NCBI RefSeq assembly: GCF_900199375.1
Contig: NZ_LT900217.1
Location: 1,178,001 to 1,242,000 of the forward strand
Source of the DNA: Gordonibacter urolithinfaciens
GTDB taxonomy: Bacteria; Actinomycetota; Coriobacteriia; Coriobacteriales; Eggerthellaceae
Reading direction: 5' to 3'
DNA: 64,000 nt
The notes beneath the pieces were generated by a model that worked only from the letters and a program-made list of their open reading frames with translations, was not told the origin of the DNA and did not search any database. Below are positions 17,232-26,691 of the stretch, one piece after another; the stretch's first letter is position 1; the number at the start of each line of letters is the position of its first letter. The translations under genes and the position numbers were made by a program.

Positions 17232-18008
17232 TCACAGGAAGCGCACGTCCGCAGGCTCCTTCGGGGCGGTGCGGCGGTACGTCACGGCGGGGTGGCCCAC
17301 CACGAGCGCCGCGACCACCTTCTGTCCGCGCGCGAGTCCGAGCTCGCGGCGCAGCGCGGGCGAGAGCTTGGCCGCCAAGGCGAAGAAGCCGCTGTAGAGC
17401 ACGCCAAGGCCGTGCGCCTGGGCCGCAAGCTCCATGTTAGAAGCGGCGAGCGCGCCGTTCACCTGGTCCTTCGCCACCACCACGATCACGGCCGGCGCGC
17501 CTTTGAAGAAGAAATGCTCGTCAACCTCCGTGCGGCGCGCCGTGGCGTCCACGAGGCGGGCGAGAGGCAGGATGCGGCGGAACAGACGCACGGCCAGCTG
17601 CTCGCAGCGGTCGAGGCGCTCGCGCAGCACGATGTAGGAGACGTCCTGGGCGTTTTTGCCCGTGGGCGTGAGGCGGCCGGCCTCCACGATGTCGGCGATC
17701 GCCTCGTCGGACACGGGCCCTTCGGCGAAGCGCCTCATGCTGCGACGCGCGCCGATGGCAGCGAGCAGCCGGGCGGGCTCGAGCGCCTCCGCTCCGTCGA
17801 GCGGGCGCGGCTCCTCGTCGAAGCCGCTGATGGAAACCGCATTCGTCGGGCAGACGGCCACGCAGTGCGCGCACATGATGCAGGCCTGCGTGAGCGGCGC
17901 CGCCTTCCCGCCCGCGACGGAGAGGTTGCTCGCCGGGCAGTCGTCGCGGCACAGCCCGCAGCCGATGCAGCGTGCAGGATCGATCGCTATCTCGTGAGGG
18001 AAGCGCAT
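17232..18008 (-). CDS. nitroreductase-family protein with N-terminal 2x[4Fe-4S] ferredoxin domain
   Basis: A 258-residue fusion. Residues 13-60 carry two cluster motifs (CIGCGLCRDDCPAS and CIMCAHCVAVCP); from about 80 on a nitroreductase FMN fold begins (IGARRSMRRFAEGPV, GRLTPTGKNAQ, GVLYSGFF). Such proteins pass electrons from low-potential donors through the clusters to FMN; substrate unknown. AAAGGAG RBS before ATG 18008. It follows the EFR1 ferredoxin gene on the same strand, separated by an inverted repeat. Confidence 0.88.
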   Translation of the reverse strand: MRFPHEIAIDPARCIGCGLCRDDCPASNLSVAGGKAAPLTQACIMCAHCVAVCPTNAVSISGFDEEPRPLDGAEALEPARLLAAIGARRSMRRFAEGPVSDEAIADIVEAGRLTPTGKNAQDVSYIVLRERLDRCEQLAVRLFRRILPLARLVDATARRTEVDEHFFFKGAPAVIVVVAKDQVNGALAASNMELAAQAHGLGVLYSGFFALAAKLSPALRRELGLARGQKVVAALVVGHPAVTYRRTAPKEPADVRFL

Positions 18009-18039
18009 GGGGGCTCCTTTCTGGATCGGCAGGCTAGCC

Positions 18040-18119
18040 CGTAGGGCATGGGCTCTGCCCTTGCCGTCGACCGGAAACGTCTTACCTGTTGAACGGCAAG
18101 GGCAGACTCTTGCCCTACG
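18040..18119. repeat. imperfect 27-28-bp inverted repeat between two redox genes
   Basis: Left arm 18040-18067 and right arm 18093-18119 pair almost fully (for example GCCCTTGCCGT with ACGGCAAGGGC, and CGTAGGGCA with TGCCCTACG), with a 25-base loop. The right arm overlaps the stop codon of the EFR1 gene at 18115. On the minus strand it would form a large hairpin after EFR1 and before the nitroreductase; either a partial terminator or a mobile palindromic unit. Confidence 0.55.
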
Positions 18120-18879
18120 AGGCGACCGCGCCCTCTTCCAGGTAGTAGCGGCGGCGGCCCTTCGACTTCTCGCCGTACTCGATGGCCTCGGTCGGGCAGC
18201 CGCCGATGCAGGCCATGCAGTGCGTGCACTCGCCCTTCCAGACGGGCCGGCCCCCTTCGAGCACGATGTTGTTCAGCGGGCAGCGCGCGGCGCACAGGCC
18301 GCACGACGTGCACGCGTCCGAGGCGGCGAACGCCTTGTCGTGCACGAGCGCCGGGTAGAACGCGGCGTTCACCGGGCCGCTGCGGAAGCGCGCCTTCATG
18401 TTCGGGGGCGCCTCGGGAAACGGCACGCCCGCCTGCACGAGCGCCGCGAGCTGGTCGAGGCGCTCCCCCGTCCGCGCCAACAGCTTGCGGCATTCCTCCT
18501 CGTCGGGCACGTCGTAGAGCGCGACGTAGTTCTCCGGCATGACCACCTCGGCCAAGCCGCGAAAGCGCAGGCCCGCCACCCGGCAGAGCCTTCGCGCGTA
18601 CTTCGCCGCGTTGCCCACGCCGCCGCCGCAGGTCAACACGAAGTAGACGTCGCGGTTGTCCTCGAAGCTCACGCGGCGCAGCCACGCGTCCACCACGCGC
18701 GGCAGGCGCCACGCGTACGTCGGCGCCACCACCGCTATCGGACGCTCCGAGCGCAGCGCGGGCGCCTCGCCCGCTTTCAAGGCGTCGTTGATGGACACGA
18801 CCTCGGCGTCGCCCAAGGCGTCGGCGAGCCGCCGCGCCGCCCACCGGCTGTTGCCCGTGCCGCTGAAGTACAGGATCAT
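18115..18879 (-). CDS. EFR1-family ferredoxin (flavodoxin-like plus 2x[4Fe-4S])
   Basis: A 254-residue protein joining an N-terminal flavodoxin-like domain (ILYFSGTGNSRWAARRLAD binds the FMN phosphate) to a C-terminal ferredoxin domain (CTSCGLCAARCP and CTHCMACIGGCP). EFR1 proteins are predicted electron carriers of anaerobes. ATG 18879 with AGAAGGGGAAG RBS. Divergent from a TetR regulator across a region with operator-like dyads, which probably controls it; the ferredoxin-nitroreductase gene follows. Confidence 0.88.
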   Translation of the reverse strand: MILYFSGTGNSRWAARRLADALGDAEVVSINDALKAGEAPALRSERPIAVVAPTYAWRLPRVVDAWLRRVSFEDNRDVYFVLTCGGGVGNAAKYARRLCRVAGLRFRGLAEVVMPENYVALYDVPDEEECRKLLARTGERLDQLAALVQAGVPFPEAPPNMKARFRSGPVNAAFYPALVHDKAFAASDACTSCGLCAARCPLNNIVLEGGRPVWKGECTHCMACIGGCPTEAIEYGEKSKGRRRYYLEEGAVAS

Positions 18880-18931
18880 GGCGTCTTCCCCTTCTTTTGA
18901 CCGGTTCTTCGCATGCGGCTCGCTAAGCCCT

Positions 18932-18987
18932 GTTGTCGCCCGAAAAGCACGATTTTGAAACGAAAACCGCGTTTTTCGGGCGACAAC
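18932..18987. repeat. 15-bp inverted repeat in the EFR1-TetR promoter region
   Basis: GTTGTCGCCCGAAAA (18932-18946) faces its exact complement TTTTCGGGCGACAAC (18973-18987) across 26 bases. Located 53 bp upstream of the EFR1 start on its 5' side: either an operator or a leader hairpin of the EFR1 transcript. Confidence 0.5.
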
Positions 18988-19025
18988 GCGCATCGGGAAG
19001 AACCATTGCCCCGCTCTACCTGATG

Positions 19026-19042
19026 TGATACATTTTGTATCA
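19026..19042. promoter_or_regulatory. TetR-type operator dyad
   Basis: TGATACATTTTGTATCA is a perfect dyad of 7-bp arms with a 3-bp spacer, AT-rich against the local background, 54 bp before the TetR start and between the two divergent genes. Likely the binding site of the TetR repressor encoded at 19097. Confidence 0.6.
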
Positions 19043-19096
19043 TGTTGTGCGATGCCGTCAACTGCCGCGACGGGACAAAACGGGGGGATGTGCCTC

Positions 19097-19633
19097 ATGG
19101 ACAAGCGGAAGCTCGCGAACCAGCAGGTGAAGGACCGGCTGCTGGCCGCGCTCGTGGAGTTCGCCGGCCGCAAGGACTGGTCGAAGGTGACGGTCACCGA
19201 GCTCGTGGAGCAGGCCGGCGTGGCGCGCGCTTCGTTCTACCGCAACTTCTCCTCGGTGGAGGAGCTGGTGGACTACGGTATCCGCCAGGTCACCGAGCGC
19301 TACCATGCGGGCAAGCCGGAGGGCCGCGAGGGCTTCCGCGACCGCGCGCTCGTGGAGTACAAGTTCCGCTTCTACCGGGAGAACGCGAAGCTCGTGCTGG
19401 CCTTCCACCGCGCGAAGGCCGCCACGTCGCTGCTCGACCTCGTCACCGACTGCGAGATAGCCGCGTGGGGCGACATGCCCCTGAGCTCGCCCGCGCGCTA
19501 CGAGGTGTACTTCTACGCGGGCGCGTTCTACAATGTGTTGCTCTGCTGGCTCGAGAGCGGCGCGAAGGAATCGCCCGAGACGATGGCCGACACGTTCATG
19601 GGGCTAGTAGACGGAGTTGTTCGCCACAGCTGA
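19097..19633 (+). CDS. TetR/AcrR-family transcriptional regulator
   Basis: A 178-residue repressor. The N-terminal HTH (about 10-55) shows WSKVTVTELVEQAGVARASF followed by YRNFSSVEELVDY, the standard TetR arrangement. The C-terminal ligand domain is all-helical and unassigned. ATG 19097 is chosen because a G-rich RBS-like run lies 9 bases upstream; ATG 19088 is too close to it. Divergent from EFR1, with the dyad at 19026-19042 between them, suggesting autoregulation and control of EFR1. Confidence 0.85.
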   Translation: MDKRKLANQQVKDRLLAALVEFAGRKDWSKVTVTELVEQAGVARASFYRNFSSVEELVDYGIRQVTERYHAGKPEGREGFRDRALVEYKFRFYRENAKLVLAFHRAKAATSLLDLVTDCEIAAWGDMPLSSPARYEVYFYAGAFYNVLLCWLESGAKESPETMADTFMGLVDGVVRHS

Positions 19634-19663
19634 CAAAGTCGCTACGCGAAAAGCGGGGCTCGA

Positions 19664-19816
19664 AGTCACCGTTTTAACCGCTCTGAAGTCTTTTCGTTCA
19701 CTTGGAGCTCGATTTCGGCAGCCAGGCAGTCGTCTTCTCCGCGTTTACGCAGGTCGTGAAGAGCGCCAAACGCCTGCTTCCCGCCGAAAAGCTTCACAGC
19801 TGTCAAAACGGTGACT
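19664..19816. repeat. 153-bp inverted-repeat element, copy 2
   Basis: Same length and outer sequence as the element at 16209-16361. Arms 19664-19696 and 19785-19816 pair imperfectly. Where copy 1 has an A:T pair (AGTCACA / TGTGACT) this copy has C:G (AGTCACC / GGTGACT), a compensating change that keeps the pairing. The centre is unrelated and less GC-rich. Lies 30 bp after the TetR stop. Confidence 0.7.
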
Positions 19817-19941
19817 GGAAGCCTGCGAATCCGCGAAGTCCCTCCGCACCGGCTGCGCGCCCGCACGGCGACAATAGTGACGCTTTGCGCCGACGGTTCT
19901 CTTCCCTGAGAACAGTTGACCGTGTCGTCCGCAGCTGACGG

Positions 19942-20412
19942 TCAACCCACCATGACGAGAATGTCGTAGTCCATGCTCCAGCCGCCGCTCTTCGCATCTT
20001 CGTAGCAATAGGGATCGTAGGGCGGAAGCGAGTCGAACAGCGCCGCGACCTCGTCCACCTCCGCGCGATGCTCCTCGTGGTGATACGAAACCCGGTTCCC
20101 GGTCTGATAGTACGAGGCGTTGCCAGTCGTGACGTGCTCGAAGCCGAGCGCCTCGATTTTCTCGGCAGCCTTGCGCGCCGCTCCCTCCGCGCTGCTCGCG
20201 TTGAGCACGAGCACGGTAACCTCCTCCTTGCCCTCGCGCAGCCGAGGGTCGCCGGACGCGGACTCCTTGAAATCGGGGGTCGGCTGAACGGCCGCCTGCG
20301 GAGCCGGATCCGCCTCCTCCTGGGCCGCAGGCTCCTTCACGGCGCATCCAGAAAGCGCCGCGCACAGGCATGCGCATGCTGCCATGGCCGCCAACGCTTC
20401 GATCCTCCGCAT
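19942..20412 (-). CDS. lipoprotein with LytR C-terminal (LytR_C) domain
   Basis: A 156-residue exported lipoprotein. ATG 20412 (RBS GCGAGGAAGG) starts a signal peptide with lipobox LSGC. After a Pro/Ala/Glu-rich linker (about 25-60), residues 68-156 form a LytR_C-type domain: VTVLVLNASSAEGAARKAAE and GFEHVTTGNASYYQTGNRV. This domain accompanies cell-wall LCP enzymes, but no catalytic part is present. An envelope role is likely; partner unknown. Confidence 0.72.
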   Translation of the reverse strand: MRRIEALAAMAACACLCAALSGCAVKEPAAQEEADPAPQAAVQPTPDFKESASGDPRLREGKEEVTVLVLNASSAEGAARKAAEKIEALGFEHVTTGNASYYQTGNRVSYHHEEHRAEVDEVAALFDSLPPYDPYCYEDAKSGGWSMDYDILVMVG

Positions 20413-20528
20413 ACGCGCCGCCTTCCTCGCGAAGCTTTTCTCCCGAGTATACAGGATTCGGTGCATGAAGCCCCCCCCCCCCGAATTCGGCGAATGGGCC
20501 GCGGCGTTTCGGCGGCGGCCCCTCGGCA

Positions 20529-23500
20529 TTACGCTTTCTCGGTCTCGATCTCCAGCTCGCCGGCGTCCTCTTGGGTTGCATGCGGGCGGGCGGCGTCCAC
20601 GAACCGGTCGCGCGCCGCCTTCGCCTCGGCCTCCTTCTCGGCTAGGTTCGCCTTCGCCACGCTGATCATCAGCTTGATGCGGTTCAGCTGGTTAACCTCC
20701 GACGCGCCGGGGTCGTAGTCCACCGCAACGATGTTGCTGTCGGGGTAGCGGCGGCGCAGCTCCTTGATGACGGCCTTGCCCACCACGTGGTTCGGCAGGC
20801 ACGCGAACGGCTGCGTGCACACCACGTTGGGCGCGCCCGTCTTGACGAGTTCCACCATCTCGGCCGTAAGCAGCCAGCCCTCGCCCATCGAGTTGCACAG
20901 GCTGAGGATCTCGCTGGCGTACTCGGCCAGCTCGTAGATGTCGGCCGGCGGCTCGAAGCGGCTCGAAGCCTTGAGCGCGCGCGTCACGGGCGCGCGCAGC
21001 TTCGCGATGGCCCAGAGCCCGATGCGGCTTCCCAGCGCCCCCTTCGCCGAACGCCCGAGCGGATCTTTCTGGAAGATGCCGCCCGCGATGCCGAACAGGA
21101 AGAACTCGGCCAGCCCCGGCACCACGGCCTCGCAGCCCTCGCGCTCGATGACGTCCACGATCTGGTTGTTCGCCGTGGGGTGGAACTTCACGAGGATCTC
21201 GCCCACCACGCCCACGCGCGGCTTCGTGCCCTCGCCGACCAGCGGCAGCGTGTCGAAGTCCTCCACGATGCGGCGCACCGTGTCCTTGAACTCGCGGCGC
21301 TTGAGTCCGCGCATGAGCTGACCCTGGCACACGGACATCCAGTGGTCGAACAGGCGGTTCGCGCTGCCCGGCTCCGCCTCGTAGGGGCGCGTGCGGTACA
21401 GCGCCATCATGAGCAGGTCGCCGTAGAAGATGGAGTACGCGGCCTGCAGGAGCATGCTCGGCGTCACCTTGAAGCCCGGGTTGCTCTCGCCCAGGTCCTT
21501 GAACGACAGCGCGATCACCGGAATGTGCGGCAGGCCCACGGCCGCGAGCGCCTTGCGGATGAGCGAGATGTAGTTCGTGGCGCGGCAACCGCCGCCCGTC
21601 TGCGTGATGATGACGGCCAGCTTGTCGGTGTCGTAGCGCCCCGACATGACGGCCTCCATGATCTGGCCGGTGACCAGGATGGACGGGTAGCATATGTCGT
21701 TGTTCACGTACTTGAGGCCCGCGTCCACCGCGCCGTGGTCCACCGACGGCAGCAGCTCCAGGTTGTAGCCGTTGCGGTGGAAGATCTTCACCAGCAGCTC
21801 GAAGTGGATGGGCGCCATCTGCGGGCACAGGATGGTGTAGCCGGCCTCCTTCATCTCCTCGGTGAACACCGCGCGCGGGAACTCGGTGGTGGCGCCCTCG
21901 CGCTGCCTGAAGCGCGCGATGACCTCGGGCGCCGCCTTTTGGGTGAACGTCTCGGGGGTTGCGCCGGTCAGCTCGCGTGCGATTACGGCCTCGGCCTGGC
22001 CGGACTTTGCCTGGACGGCAGCTTCGCGCGTGGCGGCAAACTTCTCGGGGTCGATGCTGAGCGCCGGGCAGCCGCGCGGCATGCGCTCGGCGTCGGCCCG
22101 CTCGTCGGCCTGGTCCTTGAGCGCCGCCAAGAGCGAGCGCACGCGGATGCGCGCCGCTCCCAGGTTCGACACCTCGTCGATCTTCAGCACGGTGTACACC
22201 TTGCCCGCGCGCTCGAGGATCTCCTGCACCTGGTCGGTGGTGAGCGCGTCGAGCCCGCAGCCGAAGCTGTTCAGCTGCACGAGGTCGAGGTCGCGCCGCT
22301 CGGTGGCCACCTTCGCCGCCGCGTACAGCCGCGTATGGTACATCCACTGGTCCACGAGGCGGATGGGGCGCTCGAGCGTGCCGAGGTGCGCGATGGAGTC
22401 CTCGGTGAGCACGGCCAGGCCGAAGCTGGTCAAGAGCTCGGGAATGGCGTGGTTGATCTCCGGGTCGTTGTGGTAGGGACGGCCCGCCAGCACGATGCCG
22501 TGCGTGCCCGTGGCCTCCATCCAGGCGAGCGTCTCCTCGCCCTTCGCGCGGATGTCGCGCTTGAAGGCCTCGTCCTCGGCCCACGCGGCATCCACGGCGG
22601 CGTCCACCTCGGCCTGCGTCGGCGCGCCCGCCGTGCCCATGAGCTCGGGGTGCGCCTCCACCAGCTCCACGAACAGGCGCTTCTTGAGGTGCTCCTTCTG
22701 GTCGTAGGGCAGCCATGGGGTGAGCAGCTTCACATCGGACGTGCGCAGCTCGTCGATGTTGAGGCGCAGCGCCTCGGGGTAGCTGGCCACGATGGGACAG
22801 TTGAAGTGGTTGCCCGCGCCCTCGTCCTCCTGGCGCTCCCACTTGCTGCACGGGAACCAGATGAAGTCGGGATGCTTGTCCAGCAGGTTCATGATGTGGC
22901 CATGGGAAAGCTTGGCCGGGTAGCACACGCTCTCGGACGGCATGGACTCGATGCCGGCCTCGTAGGTCTTCTTCGTGGACGGGTCGGACAGCACCACGCG
23001 GAAGCCCAGCTTCGTGAAGAACGTGAACCAGAACGGGTAGTTCTCGTACTGGTTGAGCGCGCGCGGGATGCCCACGCTGCCGCGCGTCGCCCGGTCGGCG
23101 GGCAGCGGCTCGTAGCCGAACAGGCGCTGGCTCTTGTACTCGTAGAGGTTCGGCACGGCGGCCTTGGCCTCGTCGAACGTGCCCGCGCCCTTCTCGCAGC
23201 GGTTGCCCGTGATGAAGCGGCGGTGCTTGCCCGTGGCCTCGTCCACGCCGAAGTCGTTGACGGTGAGCAGGCAGTGGTTCTCGCACGCCTTGCAGCGCAC
23301 GGTCTTGTGCGTGGGAGAGAGGGCCGCCAGCTGCTCGAGCGAGAGCAGGGTCGAGCACACCGCGGCGGGCGCGGCCAGCTCGTCGTTCTCGGAGCTCCAC
23401 GCCGCCCCCGCCTTTGCCTTGCGCGCCTCGAGCGCCATGGCCTCGTGGCAGCGGTCGCGGGCGAGCAACGCGGCGCCGAACGCGCCCATGTTGCCGGCGA

Positions 23501-25382
23501 TGTCGGGGCGCACGGCCTGGACCTCGGACAGCTGCTCGAACGCGCGCAGCACGGCGTCGTTCAGGAACGTGCCGCCCTGCACGATGACCTTCGTGCCCAC
23601 GTCGTGCGGGTCGCGGATCTTTATGACCTTGAACAGCGCGTTCTTGATGACGGAGATGGCAAGGCCCGCGGCGATGTCGCCCACGGTGGCGCCTTCCTTC
23701 TGCGCCTGCTTCACGCGGCTGTTCATGAACACGGTGCAGCGGCTGCCCAGGTCGACAGGGCGCTCGGCGCTCACGGCCGTCTGCGCGAACTCGGCCACGT
23801 CCAGGTTGAGGCCCGTGGCGAAGCTCTCGATGAAGCTGCCGCAGCCCGAGCTGCACGCCTCGTTGAGCATGATGTGGTCGATGACGCCGTCCTTCACGCG
23901 CAGGCACTTCATGTCCTGGCCGCCGATGTCCAGGATGAACTCCACGCCCGGCAGCATCTCCTGCGCACCGCGCAGGTGCGCCACCGTCTCGATCTCGCCG
24001 GAGTCCACGCGCAGCGCCTCGAGCAGCAGGTGCTCGCCGTAGCCCGTCACCGTGGCGTGGCCGATGCGCACGAGCGGCTCGCCGGTGTCTGCGTTCACCG
24101 GCATGGCGTTGTATAGGTTCGTGAGCGCCGTGCGGGCGCAGCCCAGCACGTCGCCCTTGTTGCTGGCGTAATGCGACCACAGAAGCGCGCCGTCCTCGCC
24201 GATGAGCGCGGCCTTGAACGTGGTGGAGCCGGCGTCGATGCCAAGGTAGGCCGTGCCCTCGTAGTCCATGAGGCTGCCGCGACGCACGCATTCGCCGTCG
24301 TGGCGAGCTTTGAACTGGGCGTACTCCTCATCGCTGGCGAACAGCGGGGGCAGGCGCACCACCTCGGAGCCTTGGATGTCGCCGAGGCTCTTCAGGCGGT
24401 CGAGCACGTCGCCCAGAAGCTCGGCACGCGTCGTCTCGCTGGCCGCGCCCGCGATGGCGCAGCCGCTGGCCACGAACAGGTGGGCGTTGTCGGGCACGAC
24501 GATGTGCTCGTCGTCCAGCTCCAGCGTCTCGTAGAAGCGCTTGCGCAGCTCGGGGAGGTACTGCAGCGGGCCGCCGAGGAAGGCCACGTGGCCGCGGATG
24601 GGGCGGCCGCACGCCAGGCCGCTGATGGTCTGCGTCACCACCGACTGGAAGATGGACGCGGCGATGTCCTCCTTGCGCGCGCCCTCGTTGATGAGCGGCT
24701 GCACGTCGGTCTTCGCGAACACGCCGCAACGGCTGGCGATGGGATACAACGTGGTCGCGCCCTGCGCCAGCACGTTCAGGCCGCCGGCGTCGGTGTTCAA
24801 GAGCGCGGCCATCTGGTCGATGAAGGCGCCCGTGCCGCCGGCGCACGTGCCGTTCATGCGCTGTTCGATGCCCTGGTCGAAGTAGATGATCTTCGCATCC
24901 TCGCCGCCCAGCTCGATGGCCACGTCGGTGGCGGGGATGAAGGTTTCCACCGCCGTCTTGCTGGCGATGACCTCCTGCACGAACTCGATGCCCAGCCACT
25001 GGGCGAGCAGCAGGCCGCCCGAGCCCGTAATGGCGATGGTCATGCGCTTGTCGCCGAAGTCGGCTGCGGCCTCCGAGAGCACTTCCACGATGGTGGCGCG
25101 CACGTCGGCGTGATGGCGGCGATAGACGGAGAACTTCACGTCGTTCGCCGCATCGAGGATGGCCAGCTTCACCGTGGTGGACCCCACGTCGATGCCGATA
25201 TGCAGCGGGACGGGCTCCACGGCAGCGCCTTCAGCCGCCGTCACAGCCGGCCCTTCCGCGCCGTCTCCACCCGCCAACCCTTGGCCGGCAGCCTCGTTCC
25301 GGGCCTCCACGCGCCCTGCCCGCTCTTCGTTGGTGTCCATGGGCTCGTTCGCCATGACGCTCTCCTTCATAGGTTCCTTCAC
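20529..25382 (-). CDS. giant acyl-CoA dehydratase activase (BadF/BadG tandem ASKHA with HgdB-like C-terminus)
   Basis: A 1617-residue protein. Two ASKHA ATPase domains are visible: [11 protein letters not shown] (about 62-72) and [17 protein letters not shown] (about 380). Each is followed by a cluster-type motif (TCAGGTGAF with [17 protein letters not shown] with SRCTVFMNS), as in activators of 2-hydroxyacyl-CoA dehydratases. A Cys-rich segment ([10 protein letters not shown], then NRCEKGAG) begins a DUF2229-type part, and the last 400 residues resemble dehydratase component B ([18 protein letters not shown]). Role: ATP-driven low-potential electron transfer; target unknown. GTG 25382 has a GAGGAGG RBS; ATG 25352 with AAGGAG is an alternative. 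A TetR gene lies 33 bp upstream in the same direction. Confidence 0.85.
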   Translation of the reverse strand: MKEPMKESVMANEPMDTNEERAGRVEARNEAAGQGLAGGDGAEGPAVTAAEGAAVEPVPLHIGIDVGSTTVKLAILDAANDVKFSVYRRHHADVRATIVEVLSEAAADFGDKRMTIAITGSGGLLLAQWLGIEFVQEVIASKTAVETFIPATDVAIELGGEDAKIIYFDQGIEQRMNGTCAGGTGAFIDQMAALLNTDAGGLNVLAQGATTLYPIASRCGVFAKTDVQPLINEGARKEDIAASIFQSVVTQTISGLACGRPIRGHVAFLGGPLQYLPELRKRFYETLELDDEHIVVPDNAHLFVASGCAIAGAASETTRAELLGDVLDRLKSLGDIQGSEVVRLPPLFASDEEYAQFKARHDGECVRRGSLMDYEGTAYLGIDAGSTTFKAALIGEDGALLWSHYASNKGDVLGCARTALTNLYNAMPVNADTGEPLVRIGHATVTGYGEHLLLEALRVDSGEIETVAHLRGAQEMLPGVEFILDIGGQDMKCLRVKDGVIDHIMLNEACSSGCGSFIESFATGLNLDVAEFAQTAVSAERPVDLGSRCTVFMNSRVKQAQKEGATVGDIAAGLAISVIKNALFKVIKIRDPHDVGTKVIVQGGTFLNDAVLRAFEQLSEVQAVRPDIAGNMGAFGAALLARDRCHEAMALEARKAKAGAAWSSENDELAAPAAVCSTLLSLEQLAALSPTHKTVRCKACENHCLLTVNDFGVDEATGKHRRFITGNRCEKGAGTFDEAKAAVPNLYEYKSQRLFGYEPLPADRATRGSVGIPRALNQYENYPFWFTFFTKLGFRVVLSDPSTKKTYEAGIESMPSESVCYPAKLSHGHIMNLLDKHPDFIWFPCSKWERQEDEGAGNHFNCPIVASYPEALRLNIDELRTSDVKLLTPWLPYDQKEHLKKRLFVELVEAHPELMGTAGAPTQAEVDAAVDAAWAEDEAFKRDIRAKGEETLAWMEATGTHGIVLAGRPYHNDPEINHAIPELLTSFGLAVLTEDSIAHLGTLERPIRLVDQWMYHTRLYAAAKVATERRDLDLVQLNSFGCGLDALTTDQVQEILERAGKVYTVLKIDEVSNLGAARIRVRSLLAALKDQADERADAERMPRGCPALSIDPEKFAATREAAVQAKSGQAEAVIARELTGATPETFTQKAAPEVIARFRQREGATTEFPRAVFTEEMKEAGYTILCPQMAPIHFELLVKIFHRNGYNLELLPSVDHGAVDAGLKYVNNDICYPSILVTGQIMEAVMSGRYDTDKLAVIITQTGGGCRATNYISLIRKALAAVGLPHIPVIALSFKDLGESNPGFKVTPSMLLQAAYSIFYGDLLMMALYRTRPYEAEPGSANRLFDHWMSVCQGQLMRGLKRREFKDTVRRIVEDFDTLPLVGEGTKPRVGVVGEILVKFHPTANNQIVDVIEREGCEAVVPGLAEFFLFGIAGGIFQKDPLGRSAKGALGSRIGLWAIAKLRAPVTRALKASSRFEPPADIYELAEYASEILSLCNSMGEGWLLTAEMVELVKTGAPNVVCTQPFACLPNHVVGKAVIKELRRRYPDSNIVAVDYDPGASEVNQLNRIKLMISVAKANLAEKEAEAKAARDRFVDAARPHATQEDAGELEIETEKA

Positions 25383-25415
25383 AGAGTCCGCCTCCTCGGC
25401 TTGCGCTTCGAGGCG

Positions 25416-26135
25416 CTACAGTTTGATCGATTCGCCCGGCTTGATGAAGAACAGCCGCATGGCGATCAACGCCATCTCCTCCGAGCTCTCCTGCATACCC
25501 GTCTCGATCCACCGCTCGATCACGCCCAGGTACGCCGAGGCGAAGAACGCCACGTAGTAGCCGACGAACGGCGAGGGATCATTGCGGTAGCGCTCGTGCA
25601 GGATGGACTGCACGAGGTTGGTGCACACCGAGTCGCGCAGGCGCGGGCCGAAGCGCACATCGCCACCGGGGCCGAGCACCGCGTGCAGGAAGTCGCCCTG
25701 CTCGCGCAGGTAGTCGAATAGCTCCACGAGGAATGGCAGTGGCTTTTTGCGCGCACGGTACGTCATAAGGCTGCGCACCGTAAGGTCCTGCATCTGGACT
25801 TGGAAGCGCTCGAGGTCGTGCATGATCTCGCCCTCGAACGCGGCGAGCAGCGCCTCCTTGTCGTGGTAATGGTTGTAGAACGTCCCGCGGTTCAGGTCGG
25901 CCCGGACGCACAGGTCGTTCACCGTGAAGCCGTCGAAGCCGCGCTCCTCCATGAGCTCGATGAGCGCGTCGCGCAGCGCCCGCTTCGACCGCGTGATCCG
26001 CCGGTCCTCGCAGCACGCGGGAACGGAACGGGCGCCATCGTCCGACTTCGCATCAGCGGGAACGGGTGCGACCGCGACCGGTACAAGCGATTTCGCGGTG
26101 CCCCGAGCCATTTTTCCAGCAACAGCCGTCGTCAT
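25416..26135 (-). CDS. TetR-family regulator co-transcribed with the activase
   Basis: A 239-residue regulator. About 45 N-terminal residues of low-complexity sequence precede the HTH (FDGFTVNDLCVRADLNRGTF, YNHYHDKEALLAAF). The C-terminal domain (RPRL, YVAFFASAYLGVIERWI) matches the TetR group found beside dehydratase activases in Firmicutes and Coriobacteria. ATG 26135 with GAAGGGAG RBS. A TTGAACA/TGTTCAA dyad at 26192-26198 and 26221-26227 in the upstream region could be its operator. Probably controls itself and the activase. Confidence 0.83.
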   Translation of the reverse strand: MTTAVAGKMARGTAKSLVPVAVAPVPADAKSDDGARSVPACCEDRRITRSKRALRDALIELMEERGFDGFTVNDLCVRADLNRGTFYNHYHDKEALLAAFEGEIMHDLERFQVQMQDLTVRSLMTYRARKKPLPFLVELFDYLREQGDFLHAVLGPGGDVRFGPRLRDSVCTNLVQSILHERYRNDPSPFVGYYVAFFASAYLGVIERWIETGMQESSEEMALIAMRLFFIKPGESIKL

Positions 26136-26405
26136 GCGGCTCCCTTCGTTTTTACCGATACCGGCAGGTCGAACAGGCGAATTACACGCTTTTGAACATT
26201 TCGGCCAATAATAGACAACTTGTTCAATAGCGTCCATTGTACGAGGATAACCGCAGAATTTCAACGCCGCTCCCCGATTCCCGGACTTTCCCCACCCAAA
26301 TCCGACCGTAGCCGGAGACCCCAAGCCGGCAGACGAAAAATCAACCGGAAAAAGCTGCTGGAAAAGACCGCCGGCGAAGCCGATGCGCAGAGCCCCCTCC
26401 CCTTC

Positions 26406-26441
26406 TGCATCTGCTTATGCATCTGCTTCTGCATCTGCTTT
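26406..26441. repeat. three tandem 12-bp repeats
   Basis: TGCATCTGCTT is repeated three times in register at 12-bp spacing, differing only in the twelfth base (A, C, T). Non-coding; function not apparent. Confidence 0.7.
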
Positions 26442-26539
26442 TTCGGGACATGAATTTTTCGTTCCGCATAAACGCTTCATCCCACGAATAGAAGGCCGGA
26501 CTCCGCGCGAATCTTTCATTGCGCAGAGCATAAGCCTGA

Positions 26540-26555
26540 TGTTTCACGTGAAACA
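26540..26555. promoter_or_regulatory. parS: parS site for ParB (perfect consensus)
   Basis: TGTTTCACGTGAAACA is identical to the consensus parS palindrome bound by chromosomal ParB. Its presence in a non-coding gap upstream of birA marks an origin-proximal segregation site. Flanking bases GA and TCCGTTCC are shared with the site at 16069. Confidence 0.92.
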
Positions 26556-26633
26556 TCCGTTCCATTTTTCGATTCGTATCTCATAAAAGAGCGGTTGCGC
26601 GCTTCTCATTGTCACCTTTCTTTATCATTCACG

Positions 26634-26663
26634 TTGACAGCGAGGGAACCGCACTTCTAGGAT
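26634..26663 (+). promoter_or_regulatory. sigma-70-type promoter of birA
   Basis: TTGACA at 26634-26639, 18-bp spacer, TAGGAT at 26658-26663. Transcription would begin near 26670, which makes the downstream ATG at 26692 the natural start of birA. Confidence 0.7.
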
Positions 26664-26691
26664 GGAAGCGGACGAACGAGGGAGGCGCGCG

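Larger units (their letters stand above)
26136..26691. other. 556-bp AT-richer intergenic region with parS and birA promoter
   Basis: Noncoding in both directions and clearly less GC-rich than its surroundings. Holds the TTGAACA/TGTTCAA dyad before the TetR gene, three tandem 12-bp repeats (26406-26441), a perfect parS (26540-26555) and the birA promoter (26634-26663). Confidence 0.65.

Noticed and set aside
20692-24291. Long + and - strand open frames inside the activase gene
   Set aside because: Arg/Ala/Gly/Pro-rich translations in alternative frames of a clear gene, no motifs.
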